Shown here one piece after another: positions 31,293 to 55,489 of a DNA stretch of 64,000 bases; the first letter of the stretch is position 1; every line of letters begins with the position of its first letter. The DNA is from Scylla paramamosain (lineage: Eukaryota; Arthropoda; Malacostraca; Decapoda; Portunidae). The translations under genes were made by a program, and so were the position numbers. The stretch covers positions 16,953,115 through 17,017,114 of the forward strand of contig NC_087180.1 in the NCBI RefSeq assembly GCF_035594125.1, in the 5' to 3' direction. The notes beneath the pieces were generated by a model, which did not search any database, was not told where the DNA came from, and was given only the letters and a program-made list of their open reading frames with translations.

Positions 31293-33152
31293 GTTTTTCC
31301 TGTCCCCACTGCACCACACTACGCACCTAACACACTCGGCCCTCTTACTCACTCCTCGCCCGCTGACTCAGTTTATTTCTCTTTGCGTCTCTTTCATCTT
31401 CCCTATTGTGTTCTTTGCTTTATTCCCTTGCTTGCGTTCCCCACTTCAAGATGCCTCATTTCTCCTTCCCCTCCCTGCCGCCTCTCAGCCTCTTACGTCT
31501 CCTGAGCGTCGCGGCGCGGTGTGGGTGTTAGACTTACGAGTGCTTTCTCCTCATCCTATCTCTCGTGGTTTATTGGAGATTGATGCGAACGTCTCGTAGG
31601 GGAAAGGTGCTGCGGGTATTTTTAAGAGTTCTGAGGCTTCACGTCGCGGGAATGAAGTGATAATTTTCTTGGTAGGGATTGAAGGAAGGAAGATTCAGTT
31701 TTGGGGCAGATTACAATAACAAGGAGGTATTCATAAGTATTTTCCGTCCGTTTTCTCCGTGTAAGAAGTGCCTGTTTCCGCCAAGGTTCTGTCTTCGAGC
31801 TGTATCTGATAGACTTGTTTATTTCCAGCCTCTTTATTTAGTCCCGGGACACCACCACCGACACCACCACCATCACCACCATCACCACCCAAACGACCGC
31901 ACCGCCTCGCCCTTACGTAAGCCTTTGCCTCGTACATTTCACCGCTCATAAACTATATCCTAAATCAGCATTTTAAGCGGGACGCCGACTCGCCCCCCAC
32001 AGTGGCACTAACTCAGCCACGGACCACCGATGGGGGGAAATGAGCCGAGGTGAGCCGTGGGGACGCAAAAATCCAAGTCCCTCGAGAGTATTGTGGGGTA
32101 TTCTTGGACGCAACGATACCCGCGTGAAGTGTTCAAGTGTTGCATGCTGACGGGGGCGAGGGCGAGGGCGAGGCGTGAAGGAGGGGTTCCTGAGGGTGAG
32201 AAATTGCGACCTAACTCTTCAATTTACCCCAAGTGCTTGTGGTTTTAGTGCCGCATACGTGTTGTTGAAAGTTTACGGCATGCAAAAGTAGTGAAGCAAT
32301 TTCTCCCAGTGTAGTAAATCCTGGCTAATATGACTTCTCTACCCAGGGGAAATTTACGAGGAAGACAAATATATACTCCACAAGACAGATGCGGGAAATA
32401 AATGAAAATGAAGATCTTCCCCAAATTAATCTGATCGCGACTCTAAGACCCTGAGGTTCGCAAAGATTAAGTTAAAATGGCCAGGGTTCCCGGAGACAGT
32501 TGGAAGGTTACAAGAGGAGGGTCCAAAGGCTTCACGTCCCCCAATGCTTTAGTGAGTGTCCGGGGAGGCTCAAGATCTAATGGTCTGTTAAAAGACCCCC
32601 GTGGATTTGGTGACCTTAGGAAAACTTTATGAGAATCTGGTGGAGTTTCATGCGAGAGAGGGATCAAAGTACTCTCTCCCTCTTCCTCTCTCTCTCTCTT
32701 GCTTTCCCAAATATACTCCACCTGTACAGAAAACAAAAATAAAAATAAAATAAAAAGATGCACTAGTGAAGTTGGGAAGTTCTGTGTGTACGTGCAAGAG
32801 ACAGCTATGAAGAATATAAAGAGATGAAATAAAAGAAAAGGGAATGACGTGAAAAGGAAAGGGTAAGACATAACGAGGCAGGTGCAGAAAGGTGGAGTTA
32901 ACAGGTAAGACTGATGTGGAGAAGGGGAAATAAGGAGAAAAATATAAACAAGACGGAAGACTAAGAGACGGGTGGAGTGGGAGAGACTTTTGAAGATGCA
33001 AGAAAGACAAGGGGAATAACGAATGAGAGGAGCTGGGGAACAATTAGAAAATGCGCTGACGAAGAGAATGTAAATAGGGAAACAGTGGTAATAAAAAGGA
33101 ATGAGGATAAAAAATAGAGGAACAATAGCAGCAGTAACAGAAAAAAAACAAA

Positions 33153-33187
<35 letters not shown>

Positions 33188-33237
33188 CACTATCATTACT
33201 ATTATTACTACGTTGTACAAAGGGCATCTTAACAACT

Positions 33238-33239
<2 letters not shown>
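29487..33239. repeat. Non-coding block with scattered arrays
   Basis: (CA)n at 29904-29938, 30705-30750, 31160-31190 and 31263-31291; (ACC)n at about 30505-30550; (GGA)n at about 30850-30885; (CAC)-rich at 31851-31890; (CTA)n at about 33154-33187. No gene supported in any frame. Confidence 0.8.
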
Positions 33240-33995
<756 letters not shown>

Positions 33996-34055
33996 GTATA
34001 AGGGGAAGCTGCGGTAAGCTAGTGGGCCTACACGTGGCAGGCCTTGTAAAGATTG
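33996..34055 (+). mobile_element. Short interspersed repeat, family B (copy 2)
   Basis: AAGGGGAAGCTGCGGTAAG, then GGGCCTACACGTGGCAGGCC, matches 7141-7222. Shorter and more diverged. Confidence 0.65.
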
Positions 34056-37608
<3,553 letters not shown>

Positions 37609-37626
37609 TTTATTTATTCATTTATT
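37609..37626 (-). terminator. Candidate poly(A) signals of the snail gene
   Basis: On the minus strand AATAAA occurs at 37621-37626 and again at 37609-37614, about 170-190 nt past the stop codon. They lie in an AT-rich zone after the GC-rich coding exon. Which one is used cannot be told. Confidence 0.55.
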
Positions 37627-37794
37627 TAACAAAACTGTAAAAAAATTACACTAAAGGACTAGAGTTTTAAGAGAGAATCATCGCTCCCAGACGTAAGAAA
37701 ATATTTCTGTCTTAAATCTATATTAAGTGACATGGCGGCGACTCCGCGTGTCAGGAAGTAGCGTCACCGGCTGCGGCAGATTTGGCTTGGGGCG

Positions 37795-39218
37795 TCACGG
37801 GTGGCTCGGCCTGTGCATAGCGGGGCAGGCAGCCTCGGTGTGCTTGTTGAGCAGCGACATCCTGGAGAAGGTCTTGTGGCAGGTGCCGCACGCGTACTTC
37901 TTGACGTCAGCGTGGGTCTGGAGGTGGGCCCGCAGGTTGCTGCGGTCCGCGAAGCAGCGGTCACACTGCGGGCACTGGAAGGGCTTCTCCCCCGTGTGGG
38001 TCCTGATGTGTCCCTGCAGCAACCAGGGGCGTGAGAAAGCCTTGCCGCACAGCTGACACTTGCAGGGCAGCGTGTGCGTGCGGATGTGCATCTTGAGGGC
38101 GCCCAGGCTCGTGTACACCTTCTCGCAGTGCTTGCACGCGAACGACTTTGCCCCGAGGGCGGCGCAGTGGAACTGTTTGTGCTTGCTGAGGCCGGAGTAG
38201 GTGGAGTACGACTTGCCGCAGTCAGTGCACGAGTACCGCGCGTCCCCGCGACCCCCGCCGCTGCTGCCTTCACTAGACGCTGACTCTGACCCCGGCGAGC
38301 CGCATTCCCTGGACTGTCGGCCCGGCAAGGGCGGCGGGTTGGGCGGCAGCATATGGGGTAGCGGCCAGGTCAGGGGCACCATCCCGTTCCACAGATTGGA
38401 TGCAGCAATGAGGTGTCGCTGCCGCTCAGGGGGCGGGAGGGTGGGCACGCTGGGAAAAGCCCGCAGAACATTTTGCCGCGGTGGATCGTCGGTCAGCCAC
38501 GGTCTGTGTGGGCGTGACGCGCTTACTGGGGAGAGGTTGTGCTCTGGAGCTCGATTTGCCTCTGTGACCTCAGGAAATCCTTGTGGACGTGTCCCCAAGG
38601 GTCCTGCTGGCCCAACGGCTTGGCCGAAACCTCCCCCGTCGATGCGCGAGGTGTCCCATCCAGGGACGAGTGGTGCACGGGACGCCAACCCGGAACTGGG
38701 AGAGAGTTGCTGTAGCCTGACGGTGTCTCTCGGGTCACTGTGGGGACTGTACTCCCCGGGCTTCGTGGTGTCCAGGTGACCATCGCCACTGCTGACAGGT
38801 GTGGCAGAAGGTCGAACGTCAAGGCGGGTGGCCAAGGCCTGCATAGCGCGCACGTGCTGGGACTCAGCACCCGGCCCTGGTGATGCCAGTTTGGCCATGC
38901 AGTGAGAATCAGGGGGAGCAGGAGTGGAGGGCGGCGGCGTTGACCGTCTGACAGACGCGTTTCCTTCTTGCCGCGTGTCTTGAGGCGCCTGAGTGACGAG
39001 GTCCACCGAGCACGTGGCCTCCATCCTGACGCTTCTACCCTGTCCAGGGCAGCGTCCATCCCGCGCGTCAGTGCCTGCACTCTGCTGAAGCTTGTCTGGT
39101 GAGCGTGTGTTCTGCACGCGCGTGTGGGGAGACTGAGGAAGGGGAGTGGGAGGCGCCTCGTTCCCGCACCTGATGCTGAGGTCCTCGGGCTCCGTCTGCT
39201 CGTCCACGCCTCCCTCCG
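37795..39218 (-). CDS. sna: Snail-family zinc-finger repressor, coding exon 2
   Basis: Encodes residues 26 (split codon) to 499 of a nuclear transcription factor. Residues 36-40, PEDLS in EPEDLSIR, match the P-x-D-L-S type of CtBP co-repressor motif. A Pro/Ser-rich middle of about 300 residues follows. Five zinc fingers close the protein: 356-377, 387-407, 413-433, 441-461 and 469-490. Fingers 1-4 are C2H2; the fifth is C2HC (Cys469, Cys472, His485, Cys490). The strings [21 protein letters not shown] and [10 protein letters not shown] are diagnostic of Snail/Slug/Escargot, which bind CAGGTG-core E-boxes and repress, for example, in mesoderm or neural fates. The acceptor TTGTCCACAG (39219-39228) restores an Ala codon with exon 1. 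The exon is GC-rich against AT-rich flanks. Assignment to sna, esg or wor among paralogues is not possible here. Confidence 0.96.
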
Positions 39219-41679
<2,461 letters not shown>

Positions 41680-41755
41680 CTGGTTCTTCATAGTCCAGGG
41701 AGAGGGGACGCTTCTTGAGGGGACACCTGGCGTACTTTCCCTTCAGTACACCCAT
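41680..41755 (-). CDS. sna: Snail-family repressor, coding exon 1 (25 codons plus 1 base)
   Basis: The ATG at 41753-41755 opens a 25-codon reading frame ending G|GTTAGT. It contains YARCPLKKRPL, which corresponds to the N-terminal YxxCPLKKRP motif of arthropod Snail and Escargot proteins. Spliced to the exon at 39218 it gives an uninterrupted 499-residue protein. Without this exon, the apparent first Met of the long exon (39241-39243) is intron sequence. The exon is too short to stand out as an ORF. The rest of the leader is upstream and unmapped. Confidence 0.92.
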
Positions 41756-42522
41756 GACTCACTCGCTGCCCTGGGAGGAGGAAGCACCTGAGGGCAGACG
41801 GTCAGCACACGAGGAGAGGAGCACCACGCTATCTACCTCCACGCCGCCGCTCAGACGACCTCTCCCAACAGGGGCGCGGGGATGACTGAAGACCGGGTGC
41901 CCACTTGCTGTTTTCGGGCGTCTTGCCGCTGACAGGAGTTACCTAGTTGCTTCAAGAGGCTGTTTTTTCCCTTCTAGCCTTCATTTTTCATCCCTAAGTT
42001 CGTCTGCAGTGAGGTAATGCTGTCATTGACCAGAGGGGCTAAGTAACACCCAACCGCTACATTTTCTTCATCGCCAAAAGAGTGTTGGAAATCAAGGCAT
42101 CTAGCGAGTCTTGCAGTGAGGCCTAAAGGGACGGGATAACACGTGCCAAGCAACCAATCACCGCCGCACCGTGTCACGAGTCTTGGCCAATCAACGCTCG
42201 CTTTGACCCGCTCGTAGGAGAGAGTACGAGAAGAGATGAGCTTTTCAATCCTCAATCAACGTGGGTGTCAACGCTGTACTGGGACACAACGCCTTAAGGA
42301 TATGCGCGCGCACCTGAGGATCTACTGCACCCAAGGGAGGAAGGTGGAGCGTCTCAAGGGTAGGGAAAGGTGCGAAGGAGCATTGGGGGAAAAGTGAGGA
42401 GAGGAATGTAGAAAGGAGTGTCAGATGGAAGGGAGGAGAGGGGTGGGAGAAGGACATTCGGTAAGGGAAGTAAGGAAGGGGAAAGGAGGAAAGGAAGGAG
42501 TGGGGACCTGACAAGTGGTGTC

Positions 42523-42571
<49 letters not shown>

Positions 42572-42695
42572 TCCGCATTGTGTTGTCTTCCTGTGTGTGT
42601 GTGTGTGTGTGTGTGTGTTATAGAAGGACAGTTTATGATGAATTTCTCAGTTCATAAGGGAAGAAAGAAATGAGAACTTGTGTAAGACGATTAGG

Positions 42696-42778
<83 letters not shown>

Positions 42779-42977
42779 AAATCTAGGAGGAACCCATCCA
42801 GGTGGACGCGACAGAGGGCGTAATATGATACACTCCCTCCGCCCATTTCTCTCCCCCTCTCTCTCTCTACCTCCCTCCCTCCCTCCTTCCTTCCTTCCTC
42901 TCAGAAGTTTCCTCCTCTTCCTTCCTCCTTCACTCCCGTTATTTTTTTTCCTTTCTCCTTTTCGTTCTCCGATTTAA

Positions 42978-43038
<61 letters not shown>

Positions 43039-43318
43039 CAAACACACAAATCCAAATATACAAAATTATACATTCAAATCCGAAACAACATACAAATGCA
43101 CATCAGAAAATTTTCACAGAATTCAATAAGAAAAGACAAAATGTTGACGATTTATTCCAAGAAATTTATCGCACCACCACCACCACCACCACCACCACTA
43201 TCAAATCCACTAAATATTTTCTCTTTTTTTCTTTATCAAGCAGGTATAATCCCCTCCTCACTCCTGCCACATCCATTAGCCTGTACAGCACGCGCTTCCC
43301 ACCACCCGCCGCCACCCT
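41756..43318. other. 5' flank of the snail gene
   Basis: Contains the presumed 5' UTR and promoter. CACCTG words at about 41785 and 42312, two CCAAT boxes (separate entry), (GT)n at 42525-42568 and 42593-42619, (CT)n at 42700-42776 and 42979-43034, and (CCA)n at 43171-43198. No additional gene. Confidence 0.7.
42140..42191 (-). promoter_or_regulatory. Two CCAAT boxes and a CACGTG E-box upstream of snail
   Basis: CCAAT at 42154-42158 and at 42187-42191, both reading ATTGG in the direction of the gene and 33 bp apart, with CACGTG at 42140-42145. They lie about 390-440 bp upstream of the start codon. Function is inferred from position only. Confidence 0.35.
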
Positions 43319-44575
43319 CACCTGGCCTGCACCTGTGGCTATCTAGATCACCTAGCTCCCTCCCCCAAGGTAACACACACGCGGACTCTTAATCCCAGCA
43401 AGGCGTTAAGACCCCGAGGCACCGCTGCACGTCACCAACAGGGCCACACCTCACGTTAGCAAATCATTTCCTCTACTCTTATCACCTTAAAAGTTTTCAC
43501 CTGAGACTATTAATTATACAGTCACCTGCGCCACCATCCCAGATTTTCTTTTGCACTGAGTCACATGAGAGTTATAGAGTTTACCTTGGAGTTTACCTAC
43601 CACCTGACCCGGGGTGTTCGTCATGTGGCTGCCTTACCTGTCAGGTGTTTCCCTTTCTATCTGTCATCAAGGCACCGGAAGGTATCACGAGGAGGTATCC
43701 TCTTCCCTGATTTTACACTTTCCTGCCACTCTATTCCCCATTAGAGCTTCCCTCCTTCCTTCCTTTACATCATCTTGTTCTTTATCACTCTCCTCAGTTA
43801 CACTTCTTAACCACTCCTTCTCTACCTCATTTTTTCACTCCTTACCTTATCGTCTCTCGTCTCATCACGTATCCTACCTTCTACTTTCCCTCTTCCTCCT
43901 TCTCGCCTCCCATGCACACCAAGGCGTCGAGTGTTCCTGCAGGTGGCGGCAGGTGAGGCAGGTGAGAAGCGTTGCCAATCACCCAAGCTTCAGGTCACTT
44001 TAATTCAAACTCAGGTAAGATGAAAGCTCCGGAAATAGGTGACTAAATGCGGAGGTGTTTGAGTTAAGGTGTAGGCGTCCTTGTTGACCTGCGTGTGTGC
44101 GTGCGTGTGTATGCGTGTGTGTGCGTGTGTGTGCGTGTATGTGCTCACTCTTGCGGGTTAGATAGCGACGTACTCACTATCTTCAGTCTACGAGAAAGAA
44201 TGAGCCGATGTCTAAGTACAAGACCTACAACATGTTTACCCATCATTCCTTGTTACCCTCCTCCCTCCCTCCATCCCACTAACACCTGTGTAGACCCCCT
44301 CCCCCACTCACACAGCATCCACCTAAACCCACCACAGCCCACAGCTCATTACACACACCTGCGGCCACCACTAACCACCTTAACTACCCCACTTCGCACA
44401 CTTGTACTAATTGCCACCCAGCATACCTGCGCCACCACACTACACACCTGTGCAATCCCCATTCCACACACCTACGCAACACACATACCCTCCTTAAATT
44501 CTCAGTACCCAATACACAATACCCAATCTTCCACACACCTGTATTTACTATCCGCAGAATCCACACACACCTGCA
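43319..44575. promoter_or_regulatory. Dense cluster of CACCTG/CAGGTG E2-boxes upstream of snail
   Basis: Sites at 43319, 43330, 43498, 43523, 43601, 43642, 43940, 43950, 43959, 44283 and about 44356, 44446, 44536 and 44570. Three of them (43940-43964) are spaced 10 and 9 bp apart. This is the core bound by Snail/ZEB proteins, 1.6-2.8 kb upstream of the snail start. The window is generally rich in this word, so the function is a hypothesis. Confidence 0.4.
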
Positions 44576-45279
44576 CCACACATGCTCTTTGTTGACGCGG
44601 CAGGCACGGTCATGGGGGGCGGGGCAAGCAGTAAGGAGGCACGGATATGCTTTTGCACGTGCCACAGTGAGTAAGGAGGGGAGGAAACAGGATAAACTGA
44701 AAAGAGGGTGAGAGAGAGCAAGCGAAGGAAGCAAGGAAGAGGGGAAGGTTAAGGAGAGGAGGTGGAGAAGGAGGAGGAAGTGCAGAGGGGAAAGAGAAAG
44801 GGGTATAACCTGAGATGTTCTGTACACAAGGGAAATAAAGAAAGAAATCACACTCGTTACTAATATTTCATAAACTTTTTCGTAATGGATTCCTGACCTG
44901 AGGCGTGAGGGTGGAAACTTGACGCTAAAGAAAACGAGGGGTTAGCCAACAAAGCCAGTTACATAATTGGCTTGGCTTACAAACTAGAGGACTTGTGTTT
45001 AAATTGTTATCATCATTACTTTTTCTATGTGTTTTGGGAGTCTGGGTTAGGGCAACAAAAAGGCTATGAAAAAAAAGGGTTCTCTGATGTACTTAAAATC
45101 AAAGCCATGAGGTTGAGTGGCTTATAAGAGGCTAAGATGAACCTGGCTTAGCGGTCTGGCTTAATATACATTACGTCTCCTCACTATTTGGGTTTGTCCT
45201 GTCATTTATATCACCAATTGCACTTTATCTTCTTTTATTAATATAGTGTATATTACTGAATGTCTGATAGATTCACAAG

Positions 45280-45282
<3 letters not shown>
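44576..45282. other. No gene; purine-rich then AT-rich
   Basis: Plus strand purine-rich at 44680-44800, then AT-rich. A remnant near 45045-45070 resembles words at 15485-15530. Confidence 0.5.
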
Positions 45283-50100
<4,818 letters not shown>

Positions 50101-50285
50101 AACATTGCGAATTACTCTTAAATGTCTATATTCATGGCCTTGCAGTATCACAGTATGTATAAGTTATGTATATTTTGATGTGTGTTTCTGTGTAGTGTAT
50201 CATATATACGCTCACCCTTGCGTCAGTTTTTGTATATATGAATAGAAAAATGAATATACATGTCTTAAGTTTATGGGTACATGCA

Positions 50286-50347
<62 letters not shown>

Positions 50348-50530
50348 CTAAATAAATAAATAAACAACGTCGAATAATCATGAGTAAACAAATAAAGCAA
50401 ATAAATAAATGAAATAAATGGAAAAGGATTAAAATAACGCATGCATTAGAAATGAAGCTTATAAAATTAATAAAAACGGCGCTAAACTTTAAAGTAAACG
50501 ATTCACTAATGCAGAAAATATTTGTATGGA

Positions 50531-50622
<92 letters not shown>

Positions 50623-51712
50623 AGGTGCATACTGGGTCTGAGTGCACCTGTTACTCTGGGGCAAAAACAAGTCAGGCGGTCACCAGGGAAGGGCGGGGGA
50701 GGAGGGGAAGGAGTGAGTGAGGAGGGGGAGAGGGAGGAGGCACTAAGCGGAAAGGGAGAGGGGTACGAGAGCGGCAGGGAGGAGTATATGAGGATGAAGG
50801 GAAGAGGGGAATGTGGGTGAGGGGAAGGGGGAGGCGTGGGTGTGAGTCACTCGTCTGATAGAAGGGCGCACCTGAGGCTAGGGAACCCCGCCCACCCCCG
50901 CCCAGGAAGAGGGTGTGGTGAGGTGATGTGCTGAAGTAGCTGTGGTGGTGGTGGTGGTTGTGGTGAAGCGGTGCGATTTTAAGCATACAAGTGAAGTTTA
51001 AGTGGTGATGAGGAAGTGGTGAAGATAAATAAGAGATACAACATGTGGTTTACACGAAGAGACTGCAAGTAACAAGAACAACAACAAACAAACAAACAAA
51101 CAAACAACAGACAATCTAGACAACAAACAAAACGAAAACAAACACAGCGATGATGGAGGATAACACAAAAATATGAGATAAACTACTTTCTGTGCTTAGT
51201 AAGTCGTGTGGCAGACGAAGAAAACAAAGTACATACACACAAACATACACAAACATCCCCCTCACTCCCTGCCAACCCCCAACACACACACACACTAACA
51301 CACACAACTAACAAAAACACCACAGAAAGTAATAACACCAAAAAAACTCCCCTTAAAAGACTTGTAAATATCCACAAACATCAAAGCTAAACTTGCCTTC
51401 CGATTTTCAACTCGCAAGCAAATTTAGATCGAGAAGTCAACTTGGTTCTGCTTTTAGTGGAGCTCGGGGAGGGCGAAGAAGGGAGAAGGAGGGATGGGGT
51501 AGAGGGGAGACGCAGGCACAGGAGGGGAAAGGAAGGGGAAGGGGGGAAGGGGGGAAGGGGGAATTCTGAGGGGTTTGGTAGATAGGATCATCAATTTCAA
51601 GTGGGTTGGTTGGAACGCTGTCTCCTGTACCCTCTTACTTAGGAGCGTGATGCCTGGGTGTGTTCAGAAGACGAAAGCAAACAGAGGCACCGATTGAAGA
51701 GATGGATGGGTG

Positions 51713-51793
<81 letters not shown>

Positions 51794-52238
51794 GTGCTTT
51801 TAAAGTGTCATATGTCCCAAATCAGCTCAATATTGACGTGATAGTTCTATGTTTGTCATTGGCAGTAGTGGTAGTTAGTAGTGGTGGTGGTGGTGGTGGT
51901 GGTGGTGGTAGAATTAGTAGTAGTTGTGATATTTCTCATGTAGTAGACGACACAAGTAAGCTTTATGCCTGCTGCAAAATACGATATACAGTGTTGTAGT
52001 AAATTACAGCTTCTCCTCCTCCTCCTCCTCCTCCTCCTTTTTGTAAGTGATGGCAGTGTTTGTTGTAATGTTTGTTGCAGTAATAATTCATGGAAGTGAT
52101 GGTGGTGGTGGTGGTGGCCCTTGTAATAGTAGTTGTGATAATAATAGTACATGTGGTGGTAGACCCTGGTGAAATAGTAGTAGTCGTGGTGGCGACAGTG
52201 GTGAAAAGAGATATGCGACAGTAGTAGTAGTAGTAGTG

Positions 52239-52271
<33 letters not shown>

Positions 52272-52539
52272 ATGATAGTGGTGGTAGCGGTGGTGATGGT
52301 GGTAGTGGTGGTAGCGGTGGTGGTGGTGGTGGTAGCGGTGGTGGTGGTGGTGATGTCAGATATATAATTCTGTTTGTTTATTTTAAATCGGCCATTACTG
52401 TCAAGGTTTTATCATTTGTCTCATCTCTCTCGACAAACACTTTTTCCCCTTCCACAAAGGAGAGCGAAAGAAGCGCAAGAATGAGAGACGAGAGGGAAAT
52501 AAAAGGAACAATACATTAAAACACCACATGAACACAACC

Positions 52540-52599
<60 letters not shown>

Positions 52600-52690
52600 T
52601 AAGCGAGATGGGAAAACGAAACTGCGAATTAGTAAGAAATAGAAAGTTTTACGAAGAAAGTGGACGAATATAAACCAGAATAGTTAAAAA

Positions 52691-52786
<96 letters not shown>

Positions 52787-52997
52787 TAATCAAGTACACA
52801 GGGAAGAACACAAGTGTCAAGGGTCTCTTAACTTTCCTTACGCCTCTTAACTCCTGAAGCGGTGGAAGTAGAAGGAGGAGGAGGAGGAGGAGGAGGAGGA
52901 GGAGGAGGAGGAGGAGAAGGAGGAGGAGAAAACAAAATAAAGATAATAAATACAGAAAAGACTCTACTCACCACTCTAAACTAATTGAAAAAGCACA

Positions 52998-53057
<60 letters not shown>

Positions 53058-53562
53058 TGGGAACTTCACGGTACAAGCCAAAGTAAACCCGGCCAAAATA
53101 GACGAAAAAAGTAAAACAGGAACAAAATATCGGGAACAATTAAGTAAAAATGCCCACTTTACGGGAGTGAGAGGGCGCCACCTGTGGGGAGGCGCGGGGC
53201 TTGCTGTATTTAGTAAGACTGGCCTCCCCGCTCCCTGTGTTTCAATATTGGGCAAAAAATTGGCATCAAAGAGTCCAAATGAGGAAGGAGGAAGGGGACG
53301 AGGAGTACGAGAGGAAAGTTGTGGAAGAGGAGGAGGAGGAGGAGGAGGAGGAAGTGGAGAACGAGAACAGGTATGGGAAGGAAATGGGAATGAGATAAGG
53401 CTTAAAATTCTTTTTTGTTGTTATTCTGATTTTTTTTCTTTTCTTGTCCTTTTTCTTGTTTTTCTTCCACAGTTTATTTTCCTCCTTTTCTTTGTTCTCC
53501 TTCGCCTCCTCCATCTTCTCATCCTCCTCTTCTTTTACTAATCCTATTTCTCTTTTTCTTCA

Positions 53563-53640
<78 letters not shown>

Positions 53641-54040
53641 CACCAAAGGAGAGGAACAAGTGCAATAACTGCGGTTACAAAAAAAAAAAAAAAAAAAAGA
53701 AATAAACAATAAACTTCCCCACAACACACCTGTTTCTCAGCGCACACCTGTCCCCATCACCCACACCTGTTAGTCACCCCTTTTCTCGTGACACTTAATT
53801 CACAGCCTGTCTTCTCGCCATAATTACAAAACTGCCTCATGATTCAACACTACCTCCTAAACAAATAAATAAAAAAAAAAAAAAACATACGAGAAAAATG
53901 TCTGGTCTTATTACCTTGAGCTTAAAAATACAAGTTTATATCCTTTAATACACACAAAGTATAAGAGCAAATGTAACAGTAATAGCGTATCTTTAAGCTT
54001 GTGTATGTAAACTAGTCATTTCCTATCATTCCATATGCTT
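50101..54040. repeat. Simple-repeat block
   Basis: (CA)n 50286-50348; compound (CT)n-(GT)n 50530-50619; (CT)n 51716-51789; (GTG)n 51880-51910; (TAG)n 52216-52270 merging into (GGT)n about 52280-52355; (CA)n 52540-52598; (GA)n 52695-52783; (GGA)n 52871-52930; (CA)n 53000-53053; (CTA)n-(CCA)n 53564-53642; poly-A 53679-53698. No gene. Confidence 0.9.
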
Positions 54041-54100
54041 AAGGGACAGCCACATATAGGCCTGGCGGTTTTTTGCATCTTCCTTTATATTCTTACGTCC
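54041..54100 (-). mobile_element. Short interspersed repeat, family B (copy 3)
   Basis: The reverse complement reads ACGTAAGAATATAAAGGAAG, then ATGCAAAAAACCGCCAGGCC and TATATGTGGCTGTCCCT, matching 7141-7222 in order. It lies 43 bp from a family A element. Confidence 0.7.
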
Positions 54101-54143
54101 TTCAGTTCACCCATGCAGAAATGGTGACGTGACTCTAAAGGCA

Positions 54144-54356
54144 TATTCTGAAAGACCTCTGCGCCGCACCTCCAGTAAATCCAAAACCTTCCAGTATTTG
54201 AAGTTACACGTTTTATTCATGGCGTTTCTATGCTTCTAGTGACAGATTAACAAGATTCCTACACTATTGACAGGAGAAATACTCTTAAAAGCCCGGCTAA
54301 TCATCTCTGTGGCTTTTGAAAACAGTCATGGGGAGAGAGCAGAGGGTTTCAGAATA
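54144..54356 (+). mobile_element. TIR element family A, best-preserved copy (213 bp)
   Basis: Starts TATTCTGAAAGACCTCTGC and ends with the inverted counterpart (read inward, TATTCTGAAACCCTCTGC). This is a terminal inverted repeat of about 18-19 bp with a 10-bp perfect outer part. It can be read as TA + TTCTGAAA...TTTCAGAA + TA, as expected of a TA-targeting insertion. The interior is non-coding. The size and structure fit a MITE, and at least six other copies lie in this window. Confidence 0.85.
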
Positions 54357-54919
54357 CGAAGCTTAAGTGTAAGACGCTGTGGAGAGCCCAAGGGGAGGCC
54401 AAGAAAAGTAAGTGATGTTGATGTGTATACTGAGTCACCTGTGGGACGAAGACGTGTGGGGTTCAGCAGGTGTGTAAGCTATAACCGAGGAAGGCGTGGC
54501 AAGTGCAGTAGCAAGCAGCAAGTGTGTTGGGGGAGGGGGGGACGAGATATGGCAGCGAGACAGGTGTAGATCAAGGTGAAATTTTTCCCAGAGGCGACAG
54601 AAGCCATCACCACGGTGTTTACTTTGGCACCACCTTCCTCCTCCTCCTCCTCCTCCTCCTCCTCCTTCTTCTTCTTCTCTTCCTCTCTTCTTATTCTTTT
54701 TTCCCTCACCCCCCTTTCCCTCGAGGACACTTTAAAGTATTCCTCCGCTTCTCTCTGATTTTCGCTTCTAATCTCGCCTCTCCTCGCCTCACAACAATTA
54801 ATTTCCGCATTTCAAAGCATTCCTCTCTCCACCTCTCGCACAGAAAGACAAGAAATTCACGCTTCCGCAGACATTTATAGGCGCTATTTGACTTGTATTA
54901 TCACATGTTGCTTTACTTA

Positions 54920-55004
<85 letters not shown>

Positions 55005-55044
55005 CCTCATGGGACTCATCAATATTTATTCTAACCCCCCTTGT

Positions 55045-55110
<66 letters not shown>

Positions 55111-55409
55111 ACCTCCCTTCATCGACATTGTTTCCTCCTTTCACACAAACGTTCCTTTCCTTCTCTCTCCTTTTCTTTCCTTTCCTCCCACCGCTCGCTC
55201 CCCTTCCGTCCCCTCCCCCTCCCCCTCACCCTTCCCCCCCTCACTTTTGTCTGCCCGGAACAGGTGTAAGGGAGGAGCGTGTGAACCTGAGGAAGGGGAG
55301 GAAGGGGTGTGGATGCTGTGTGCTCTAATGCTTCTCCCCCCCCCCCGACTCTGGAATGTCTATGTAGAGAAGATATTCCGAATTCCCACTTGTTCCTGTT
55401 CGTTCGTTC

Positions 55410-55489
<80 letters not shown>

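Noticed and set aside
38201..38779. Open frames of 100-230 residues overlapping the snail exon on both strands
   Set aside because: Shadows of the GC-rich zinc-finger exon. The minus frame 37795-39218 is the only one with conserved motifs.
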